From: Siniperca chuatsi | Lineage: Eukaryota; Chordata; Actinopteri; Centrarchiformes; Sinipercidae | Length of the DNA stretch: 64,000 nucleotides | Direction: 5' to 3' | Assembly (NCBI RefSeq): GCF_020085105.1 | Contig: NC_058055.1 | Location: 17,178,822-17,242,821, forward strand | In this document: one piece after another, positions 24,001 through 36,000 of the stretch | Layout of the letters: every line of letters begins with the position of its first letter | How positions within the stretch are numbered: position 1 is the first letter of the stretch | Translations under genes and position numbers: made by a program | The notes under the pieces: generated by a model | Database searches by the model: none | Seen by the model: only the letters and a program-made list of their open reading frames with translations | What the model was told of the DNA's origin: nothing

Positions 24001-27000
24001 TCTTTCACTCGCTCCTGCTGTTTTTTTCTCTTGCCAGAGAGAAGGAGGTGTGAACAGCAACTCTCTCTCTCTTCCTCTGTCTGTTATTGGGAGGCTCAGT
24101 TTATATTACAGTATTTCACACATTCATGCCATTTGTTCTTCATACCACATATTTCTCATCTAGACGTTATACGCTATTGAGAATCATGTGATGACTAATG
24201 CCACCAATGTATTGGAAGTTTGTTTGGAGGCATGAAAAGCTTCAGCTGCAACATGGCGCAAAGATGTTATAGTGTCCAGAGATACATTACATTAACAACT
24301 TTAAATTGAGAAAATTAAGTGTAACTTACTTACAAATGACCATAACTCAACTGACATCAGACTGCTTGTCCGTGATGTTACTTTTTTTTTTTGAATGAAT
24401 GAAATTACATGTTCATGGTCCTTTTCAAATGTTTACTGTACGTCTTTGTGGTGTCTCTGTTAGCTGGTACAGCAGTAGTACTGTACTGAAATGTTTTTTT
24501 TTTTAAATATATGTAAAAAGAGTAGCATATGCTAAACAAAAAATCTAATTGCATGGCCTTAAGGCATATATTGTTATCCAAATATGCACTAGTGGTGGAA
24601 GAAATATGCAGATCATTTACTTAAGCAGAGGTAGTAAAACAACAATGTAAAAAATACTCTAAGTCCTGCATTCAGAATCTTACTTTAGTAAAGGTACAAA
24701 AGTATTAATAGCCAAATATACTTAAAGTATCAAAAGGTATCAAAAACTGATTATGCAGATTGTCCCCTTTATATATTATAGGATTATTATTAGTGATGCA
24801 TTAATGTGTGAACAGTATTTTTGTTGTTGTGGTGAGTGATTTTAAATACTTTATAAAATTGAATTTAATTTAATCTGCAAAACTCTTCACTTTTCTGTCT
24901 AAGAGTCCTAAAAGGCAGTGCAGTGAAATATTTCCACCTGTTTTTAGTTTAAACTTTTTTAAAAACATTCTAAAATAAGCATCTGTATTTTGAAACAAGC
25001 AAAACTAAGGCAGGTTGCTGCACTAGAATTATTAAAAGTTGATTTTAGAAAGGATTTAATTAGCATTAAAACAGACTGAAATATATAATATATATAATAT
25101 TTTTTCCACTTTTTATAAGAAAATTAAATCTTTAAAATTAAAGAAGGAGGTTTGTTTCACTGGACAATTAATCCTGTTGGGAAAGCTGCATATATTTTGT
25201 ATGAAAAATTATTGGAAAATGTGCAAAGTAACCCGTAACTATAGCTGTAAGAGTTGTGAAGTAAAAAGTTTCCCTCACTCTAATGTAGTGGAGTAGAAGT
25301 ATAAAGTTGTAGAAAATGGAAATACTTAAGTAAAGTACATGTACCTCAAAACTGTGGTAAAGTACAGTACTGAGTAGTTGAATAAATAAACAGTTGAGTT
25401 ACTTTCCACCTCTGCACAGCTGAAATGCAGTCAAATAATCATTGACTCCCATTTGAAATGAAAAAATCAGACTTAACATATAGCGTTGCCTTGCGAACCT
25501 AAGCAGCTTTGACTTGCATTGCTACTTACAGTTTTCTTTCTTCTTTATTGCAGTGCAGCAACTCAGTCATACTGAGACAAAACAGCGTGTTGTATTTGAA
25601 ATTCAAATGAAATTCAGTTTGATCTACAGTTTGAGGAGCATATCAACTGCAAATGTCTGCACGTAGAGATGATTAGGAGAAATGTAAAGTAGATGATATT
25701 AAATGGGCTATAATTTCATCGCAGTTCATCACAGTTCCATATTTTGTTGTTTGTGTCTCTCAAACAAGCAAGTCATGTGATTAACAAAGGATCCTCATGA
25801 CGGTACTACAATTAAGCGACATGGGATCCCAACAGTAATTTAATTGAAATCATTTCATTTTCATTCTTAATTCATGACCTTTTCCTTCTGTCTTTTTCAT
25901 CATTTCTCTTTCTGCAAAAAATCTACTTTCACTGATCTTTCCTTCCATCCATCCTTCCATCTATTCATCCAGCCTGTGGAGGTAATGGCGGTCCTCCCAA
26001 TCCTGCCGTCCACTCCCGGCCTCCTCTACCTATCACTCCTCATCCCTCGCCCCGACGCTGCCGACACCCCTTCACCACCGCCCCTGAGATCCAGCCTTCC
26101 CCCTGCCCCTCCCCTCAGCCCTCACCCAGATCCAAGCATAAAAAATCAGCCAACCCTCTTCTACCTGAGGCTCTTGCTTCTTCTGACCCACTACCTAATC
26201 CTCCAAGCTCCCAGGTCACATCAGCTACTCCCTCCATCCAGAGTGCCTCCTCTGTCCTGCCTCTCTCTGATGTGTCTCCTGCAAATCCTCCATCCCCCAA
26301 ATCCTCTAACACGCCTATAGTCACACCTTCCGAAAACACTTCCTCTTCCCTTCATCCTTTGTCCCCCAAATGCTCTGAATCTGTGTCTACTTCAGTGGAG
26401 CCTTCTTTAGCAATCCCCTCTGTTCCCCTGAATTCCTCTTCAAATACCCCCTCTAAACTGCCCTTTCAGCTGCCCAGTGCCTCCGAAACAGGCATTACCT
26501 CATTAACTCCTAAACTTCCCTCTCCTGCATTGTCATCACCCAAGAATATCATAACATCATCCTCCTTGGCTCCCCAAAAGTCTTCTCTCATTGTATCCAC
26601 TACTCTGACCCATAAGACCATCTCTACTGCCTCGCAGCCTCTTCCACTCAAATCCTCCTCTCCCCCAAAGCCCACCATGCCCTCCAAGCCTCCATCCGCT
26701 CACCCTCCACTCACCCGGACCCTCTCTCAGCCTCCCTCTCTGCCCAGAATCTTCCAGTCAGGCTCAGGAAAAGGTATCAACAGGCTGGCTGGCAGACAGG
26801 CATGCTGCATGCTTTCCACTAACTGATTCCTTATGTGCGATGGTCTGGTTTGACCTCATTTTCCACATGATTTAGCTTCATGCCCATGTTACTTTACTAA
26901 GTCAATTACAGTATGTACTATACTTCTTATGTACAGTATGGTGTGTTGTGAGGGATGCATGATTAGGTTGTCATGATATCAGAATTTTTAGTTAGACATC

Positions 27001-30000
27001 TTAACGTTTTGTCAATGCTACAGTACCTCAGGCAAGAAGAACAAAGGAAAGTTGTGTAGCCACTTGAGATGTGCTAATTTGGTATCTGCTTGTTTTTGTG
27101 TTTATTTCCACATGTTTTCAGTGTCTTTTGCAGTCTGCTGAAGAAGAAGAAGACTGTAACTGTAATGGCTGTTCAAAGGCCAATTAGTCTGCTAGGATTG
27201 TCTTACTTTTTACTCATGTTCCAGTTAATTAAATCTAACATTAAATGAAGGTTTATTTAAAGATCACACCATCAGGGAGGTATCCAAAAGTTAGATCGGT
27301 CCATTACCAACTCGATGTTCTATTCTCATAAAATCAATGTTATATGATATAACACACTATCACATGGTGTTACACAATATAACACAGTCAAGAGGCTTGT
27401 TTCAGTCCACACTTAGATCTTACAAGCATTCCTAAACTACTTTAAAAACTGTCCTGGGGCGCTATCACCTGTCGTAAATAATAAAACTTGTATTCTAAGT
27501 AATGCATGTGATACCAAATATAAATATAACCATTAGTGTCACCATTCAAAATATACAAAAAATATTTTTACTATTTAAATGATATTGAAACATCTAAACA
27601 GCGGCTGTAAAATGAGACAACAAGTTCTTCAATACAAATATGTGCTTAACTCACTCTTATAAAACTCTTCTTCTTCTACTGACTTTTAAAATCCTTACAT
27701 ATATGCCATAAGGAGAAGAGAGTGAATTACAAAACAAACTTTTTGGAACATTAAGAAAATTAAATATTGAATTCAGCCTTCTTAATGATATTGCAGTAAT
27801 AGCATTTTGATTACTTTGACACCACTAATTGTTGGACTGCTACACTGCACCAAATAGAGCCAAACCAGAGCTGTAAATTCCTTGTCACTGTTGAGACTAC
27901 AGCAGTGTGTTTGTTCCTGAAAGAAATATGTCACTTCTGTGGTCTAATACAATTTGTAAAATGCATCATATAAAATGCTATGCTGTTCTCCTTTCACTCT
28001 TTGCCTCTTGCTGACTATACATTGGTTTCTCTTTATTCCTCTTTTGTACATCACTTCTCTTTCTACCCTCCTCTCCTCAGTTCCTGTTTCACATCAACGT
28101 CGCCCCCCGGAGGTTCAAACTGCAGATGATCTTACTTCAGCCTCTGGTTTGTCTCTGCTTTGAATGTCTAGACTACAGGGATGCCAATCTTTTACTGATA
28201 TTCTTTTCAAATATTTAAAAATCTCTTTTTCTTCTCTTCTCTCCTTCTCTGTTTGCTTAAAATGTCTTTCATCGTCTGTTCTCTCTACTAGGCCGTTCTC
28301 ACATTTTCAGACCTCAGATTGTCAAGTCATTCGCCCGCCCTTCCTCTCCCTCTCCTTTTTCCCCTGATGCTCCTCCTCTCGAGTCAACACCTCCTCTCCC
28401 CAAATCTCAACCCTCTATCTCAGAGTCAGGTAACCAATGTCAAAAATATAGTAACTATTCTTATTCCTGTCCTTCTGCATTTTTATGTTTCTCTCTGCTG
28501 CTTTCATTTCCCAACCTTTGTCCTCTGTCTTCTCCCACCATCATTTCACTCATTCCTATAAATCTACTTCATCTAACCTCTCCTATTTCCCTCTCCACCT
28601 CATCTTTCCTGTCCTTCCTCTCTGCTTTCCTCAGGTGCTCAGGAGGTGTGGCTGACATCTGATTCTGCTCCGATTGGTGGCGACATCACCCCTGTCCCTC
28701 TGCTGAGTAGCCCTGACCTGGATGCTCTCTGTGACCCTGTGGCTCCAGCCCTTACTGCCTCCCTTCCACGCTCCTCTTCTCTTTCCACCTCTGTTTTATT
28801 CTCCTCTCTTCACCCTCAGCTCGCTGTATCTCCTTCTCTTTCTGCTCCTCCTGCTCAAATCAGCTCCTTTCAGACAGGTACACCAGCCAATTAATCAAAA
28901 AACTTCCTGTCAGTGTTTATGTCAGCCAAGACAATTACATTATGCTTTTTGAAATGTGAAAATGTCTAGTTTGGAAGCAGTTTGAAACAAATTAACCACA
29001 GTTTCCTTCCTTTCTTGCAAAGATCACTCAGGGTGTAAAAGTAATTGTCTGACCTTGCTTTTGCTCTTAATAGGCTCAACGTTCCCCATCACTCTAGTAG
29101 ACAAGATAACAACTCAAAGCCCTCTGAGGGACAAGGCTTCTCCTCAAAATAACCAGACAGCGGCCAACATCAGAATATCCAACCAACCAATCAGACCAGC
29201 CCAGGATTCAAAGGCAGCCATCACAGAAAACAAAGCTGAACCAGCAAGGATCAGGTGAGGTCATGGGATGATATGACATGAGCGTTTAAATTTAGATTGC
29301 TTGGTTTGGATCCTTAGAGATATGTTTGGCCTTGAAATGCTGTGTGAAGAGAAAATGTGTCAGAAAAGGTAACAAGCTTTTAAAAATCCAGAAAGCTCAG
29401 ATTCTTCTTCTTGTCCTTGTGTTCTCCTCAAGTTGATTGCGTAACGGAATAGTTCGACATTTTGGGAAATACAATTATTTTCTGTATTCCCCCTGTCTCC
29501 AGTCTTTATGCTAAGCTAAGCTAAATGACTGCTGGTGGAAGCTTCCTATTTAACAGACAGATATGAGAGTGGCATCCATCTTATCATCAAACTCTTGGCA
29601 AAAAAGCGAAGAAGTGTGTTTCCCAAAATGTCAAACTATCCCTTTAAGTTGCACTGCTGTAGATTACCCAAGCTAATTCAGCAGTCTATTGATGATATAG
29701 ACTGTTCAGACATCAGTACTTGAAGGCTCTTCAGAGTGCATCACAGATTGGGAAGAAAACTTAGAGGATCGTTATTCCTCCTCCAATCCTTTTTTTGTTT
29801 TCTTTTATATTTTATATTTTGCATAAGGAAGAATGAAACATAATAGGGACTCCTTAGTATTGATCAGTCCTTATCAAACTCATTATGGTCCAAATAACCC
29901 CACGCTAACCCACCTTAGTGCTGACTGAGGCAACCCTGCTTCATCTTGCTGACACTTGTGTGGTTGAGTAATAGTTTTTTCTGTGTTGATCATGGGTTGA

Positions 30001-33000
30001 GAGGCTTGTCAATCCATAGTTGCTCAAGGCCTCATGTTTGCTTTGTTCTTGGTGTTTGTGTTTCCTCGATGCTAACATGTGCTAACAGTTGCAGACTGTT
30101 TTGTACCCTGCCTCCTGTTGCACTGACCTTCCAGTACACAGCGGTTGAATAATTATCAGATCTGTAGTCTGCTCTGTGGCCTGCCTGTTTCCCCCCTAAT
30201 CACCTCCTGCATGCTCAGCCTTGTGAAATCTCACCCACTCATCTCTCCATCCTGACCTCCAATATTTCTGTCCCCAGTCCTGCCCAGTCACGTTCAGAAC
30301 TGATAGTAGCCCCGCCCCCTCCGTGGCCCTTCTCCTGCTGTGAGAGCTCCACCCCTCAGCAGCCCTCCACCAATGTTGTGGCAGCATTTATCACTCCTAA
30401 ACAGCCAAATGTTCAGGGGGACATTGATTCGAAAAAGCCAACCAATGAGACACGGAGCATTGTTAGTGCCTTTAAGGCCGAAAAGCCACCACTGGCAAAG
30501 CCTGAGCCTGACTTTGATGACATCATCTTTGAGTCATTTAACCAGAGACAAGGATCAGGGGGCTTGTATCTGGAAGAGGATGACTCTAAGCGGGATACTA
30601 TTAAAAGGTGTCCTCCGGGGTGAGTATTTTGTATTCACAGATAAAATCAAGATCCAGAACATAAAAAACAAGGTTGCAAAATGTGAATTGATGGTGCTGA
30701 TAATGGTAAAACACACACACAGACTTAGGATTAAGGAATATTGTTTATCTGTTCTGCAGTCTTGAACAGAAAACCAATGAAAAGGCCTCTGGAGAAAAGC
30801 CCTCAGTGACAGAGCAGTTACAGGGAGCAGTGATGATGAAGGCAGAGCAGGAGATGCAGAGGGAGAAAGAAATCCTAAATAAACAAGAGGCGGAAAGGAG
30901 AAGGAAGGAGGAAGAGCAAAAAGTATTGCTCCTGAAGCAGGAGCAGGAAGAGAGGAGAAAACATGAGGAAGAGAAGAAGAGACTGTTAGAGGAAGAGAAG
31001 AAAAGATTCTTACAGGAGGAGGAGGAGGTCAAGAAGGAGAAGGAAAGGAGGAAACGCGAGGAGGAGAGATTCCTGGAGAGGAGAGACAAACAGGAGAAGC
31101 TGAGAGAGGAGGAGGAGAAGAGGAAGCAGGATGAGGAGGAGAGGAGGAAACGAGAGCAGCAGAGGAAACTCCTGGATGTGGAGGAGCAAAAGGAAAAATC
31201 TAAGAGGGAGGAAGAGAGGAGACTTGAGAGAGAGAGATTCTTGAGGAAAATGAAAGAGGAGGATGAGAAAAGGATGGAGGAGAGGAGAGTGTTTGAGGAA
31301 CAAAGAAGGAGGAGGGAGGAAGAGAAAAAGAGGCTCCTGGAAGAGGAAGAGAGGAGGAAGATGGAGGATAAATGCTTGAAGGAGGAAAAAGAGAAGGAGC
31401 AAAAGAAAATGAAAGGTGAGGAAGAGAGAAGAAAGAGGGAGGAGGAGGAGAAAAAACATCTACAGGAAGAGGGGAGAAAGAAAAATGAGGCAGAGAAGGA
31501 GAGGAAGAAAAGGGAGGTGGAGGAGAGCAGAAAAGAGGAAGAGAGAAAGAAAAGGGAGGCAGAAGAGGAGAGGAAGAGGAGGGAGGAGGAGGAGAACAGA
31601 GTCAAAGAAGCAGAGGAGAGAAGAAAGAGGGAAGAGGAAGAAAAGGAGAGAGTACTCAAAGAGGAGAAAGAGAAGGAGAGACTCATAAAGAGGGAGGAAG
31701 AAAGGATGGAGAGGAGGAAAAAAGAGGAGGAGAAAAGACGTGAAGAGGAGGAGGAGAGAAGGAAAGAGAGACTCTTGAAGGAGCAGAATGAAAAGGAGAG
31801 GATGAAACGGGAGGAGCAGAAGAAAAGGGAAGAAGAAGAAGAAAAGGAGAGACAACTGCAAGAGGAGCAGAGAAGGCAGGAGGCAGAGAAGAAGAAAAAG
31901 GAGGAGGAAAGGAAAAAGAAGGAAGAGGAGGAAAAGTTACATAGAGAGGAGAAAGAGAAAGCAGAAAGGAGACGGAAGGAGGAGGAAGACAGGAAAAAGA
32001 AGGTTCTGCAAGAGAAGGAAGAGATGGAAAGAAAAAAGAAGAAAGAGGAGGAGGAAAGGAGATTCAGGGAGGAGGAAAACAAGAAGAGGAAGGAGGATCG
32101 AGCAGCTCCGCTCTGCAGTCTGGAGGCCAACAAGTCAGATGAGGACAAGCAGAAGATGAGAACTCTGGTTTCATCTTCTTTGCCAGTTCCTCAGCTAAAC
32201 ACACTCACCGATGTTTCTCCACCCAGCTTCACACACTCGTCCTTGGCTCTTAAAGATGTAACACAAGCTCCACTTCCTGCTCCCCACCTCCCTCCTCCGG
32301 TCAAAACCAGCATTACATTCGAGCAGCTGCCCTCACAACTGCTCAGCCAATCACAAGGCAGAGAGACAACCCTTCAGTCAGTTAATAAACCAAGCTCTGC
32401 CTCCATAAACTCCAGTGAGCGGTGAGTTACACTACTGAAATAAAAAGTAATGATTTCACTGTGTGTTGATTTCTTTTTGTTTTTACACCTCAAATGGCTG
32501 TCATCTGCTTTCTATTAATCAGCAGATAAAATCAATCAATTAATCAATCAGTGTTAGCCTTAAAAACTTGGAAAGTTACTTTTGTTACTCTGTATTTCTG
32601 CACTAAAATGGCATCAAGTTGGGTTGAATCATTCACCATTTCTATTTTGATTATTTCTGTGGTGATTATTTTGTGATTCTCTGCTCATGTAAGACTTCAT
32701 TGATTACCTTTGTGGTAGGGGTGGGCAAATCGATCCCCAAAGTATTGATACTACCGATACTAAACCTTTTTAGTATCAGTACAAGCTAGATTGATACCAC
32801 AAAATAATGTATACATTTTGGGCTCAAGAGCAGTCTTCTTAGTGCTGCACTTTTTGCTGCTCTGCAGCTGTGCATATGTTAGCTCAGATAATTCATACAA
32901 TAAGCATACGTTATTTACCATTAAAAGCTGTTCTGCGTTTTAACAGAGAATAATCAAAAGAAAAGCCTAATTGCCAATTATTCAGTGGAAATTGAAATGT

Positions 33001-36000
33001 ATTCAGAAGTAGCCTATTAATGTTGCATTCACCTTATAAATTATGACACATTTCCTAGCTGCTTCTTAATAAAAAGTATTGATATTGGTATTAATATTAG
33101 TGATCCTGGCCGTGGTAGTACTTGGTATGGAATTTTGTGGTATCGCCCACCCCTACAGTTTGGTTTTTCTGTTGTTTCATTATGGCTTTTCCTCCTCCCC
33201 CCAACTCTTTTTGATATTCTTCCACCTGCCCCCTCTCTTCCTTTTTTTACATTTTCCTCTTTCTCTCCCCTTATTCCAGTCTGGGGCAACCCTCTCTCTT
33301 AAAGGAAGGTTCATTGTCAAACATTGTTGTCCCAGAAAAGAAAATATCTGCCACATGTACTCCACCTGGCATCCGTTCAGGTCCAACTGTTCAGCCCTCT
33401 GCTCAGGACAAACCAATCACATTAGAGGTCTTGACCCTGGTGCCACCTCCACAGAGGCTTTGTGATGCAGAGGTTCCTCTATGGAAAGTGCTAGAAGGGA
33501 GAGGTGGGCAAGACACACCTGAAATAATCTTTGCCAAGGAGGGTACAAAACCTTTGAGCAGAGGGTAAGAATGGATGAGGGGACATCTGTCTGTCTGCTT
33601 TTCTACTTTATGTTTTTTTCTGACCATCTGTGTGTCTGTCTGCTTTGCTGATGGTCTGGCTTCTTAAAGATGTAGTAGATAGCAAATGTAATAGTAATGG
33701 CTGTATCTTTCATGTGTTTTTTCCCTTCTTCTAGCTCACACAGAGAAGCTGCTGCTGAGGTGGACACTCCCGTCAGGCAGGAGCACCAGCCAATCACAGC
33801 AAAAGACTCAGAAACACATCACACAGCCCCACCTCCTACTCAACCCGGCGCACCACCAGTTAAAGAGGAGCCCAAAGAGCCAGAGGGACCCAGCGTGGAA
33901 CCCGCAACCTCACCCGAGGTTTCCCCCAAACCAGCCGGCGAGTGCACGACTTTGGCGCTGGAGCAGCTGCTGCCCTCAAAACCAGAACCAGAACAAGTTC
34001 TCCAGTCATCAGGAAAACCAAAACAGGAGGGAGCAGATGAGGAGAAACCAGTTGACGTCGTGGCTGGTGGTCAGGAGAGTTTCATCAACAATAAGGAGCC
34101 AGTGTGCGAGGCAGAAAAGCAGCTGTGGGCGACTGTGGAGGAGACAGCGGAGACAGGAGCGGAAGGAGGGATGGAAAGTAGTGAAAGCACTGAAGAGCTG
34201 GATGAGAAGCAGGAGGAGGGTGATGTAATAGGGGGGTGAGTCAGCGACGGTTCCTGTGCAGCATGGCGTGACATGTCTGGTTTTGCTTGCAAACCACCAC
34301 ATGCAGACACACACTCACACACACCTGCACACATACTGACTAACATTCCTCTGTGGTGCTGCAGGCTAACCAGTGCTTACTCAATAGTTGCAATTAACTT
34401 CATCTAATGCTGTTCTCTTCATCTCAACCTCTGTCTATGCTGTTAGACTGGGTGTTTAAATGAGAATTATTTGATAAGAGCTTTTCATAAGAGTAAAATT
34501 TGTGCGTGTGTGTGTGTTTATGGGGGTGTCTGTATGTGTTTTTGTGTGTGGTAGTGCCCAAAAATGTGTACACACAGAGGCAGATGTGTGTGTTGCAGAG
34601 CAACAGAAGGAGGCGCCTGCTGGCTTCATGTCAGCAGTAGTTGGGGTGTTGTATAAAGGGTGAGTCTCTCTGCCTGCCTGTCAATAACATTTTTTGTTAA
34701 GGTGTGAGGCATTTTGCAAAAACGTAGACCAATCTTAATTACATTCAGAAAATATTGTCAATAACTATGAATAATTAGATATCTCTGGATAATTCAATAA
34801 CTTGTCAAATGCAATAAAATATATCCCTCTATATGTTGCATAAAACAGGTGCAGTTAAAACAACAAAACAAAGCATTATTACTTTATAAAATACAACTTC
34901 AATTGACTGAAGTAATATAATAATAAAAAGTTTAGACTTAATAATAAAATGTATTAGTTAAAAATAGGATAACATTTTTAACTTAGAATCATATAATTAT
35001 TATTAAATGAGAGGTTATTAAAAAGTTTTTAAAAACGTATCTAAAGCTTATCTAATAATAGCCAGGAAATGTTAAATGTCAAATTACATTCATACATTTT
35101 ATTAAATTAGCACATCTTATTAATCTATTCAGAGAGACATTTTATTACATTTTGATGAGTTATTAGTTTATCTCCATGGCAGTTATTCTAGTGTGGGTTG
35201 CTTGCTGCACACATACATGGCACATGAGGGCTTACTGTGGACAACCTATAATACCTGCGCTGTATATAAAACCTGTATATAAAGCCCCCATTTACCAGTA
35301 CCAGTACATCATCAGTGGTTGATCTGCCATCGTTTTGTTTATTTGGTCATAATCCACTCAGTGAGCTGTCGTACACAAGATGCTGTGAATTTAAGTGTGT
35401 CATAGAGATTTTGTCTTTTGCATATTTATTGGCTAGCTGTATATCTTTCTCTGAGCTGATTTGAGCTCTCACCTGCATGGCACCAGAAAATGTCACCTGT
35501 TCCTTAATGATGCCAGAGGTGATGTAAATGCCAGTGGGCTTTGCTATGTTGTGCACTACGTAGAAAAATATGCAGGGTGGTTCTCAGTGCAGCCAACAAT
35601 AAATGTTTCCCCTGTGTGCTTTGGACAAGCACCAAAACAAAGTCTGAGAAAAAGGAACTACTTAATCAAGCATGCTGTCTGGCTTTCTGTCACACTGTTC
35701 AGAGCCTGCTGAGGTCATTTCAGGGTGAGCCCTGTCTCAGAGTTTTCCTGTCCCTCGTGTCTGTCCCTTTAGCTATGAGACAGTGGCCTCCATCCTGCAG
35801 ACAACTGGATCCACTGATGCAGGTCATCCACACAGCTCTGCAGAGCAACCATGCCTCTTATAAATAATGAAGATCAGCTGTTTTTACAAGAAGTAGATGC
35901 AGAGATGCTTGATTCCTATGAGCCACATGATAATCCACTAATTCCCATTGGTGTGGACATTACGCCACCCACGGCTTTCTCTGACACAGCAGAGAACTGG

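Noticed and set aside
25874-26320. Alternative 148-codon + frame over ehbp1l1 exon 8
   Set aside because: Wrong frame; the Pro/Ser frame that continues to 26773 keeps phase with flanking exons.
30745-32148. 467-codon frame on the - strand, Ser/Leu/Phe-rich
   Set aside because: It is the mirror of the purine-rich Glu/Arg/Lys exon of ehbp1l1; lack of stops follows from base composition, and the + frame has correct splice sites and phase.
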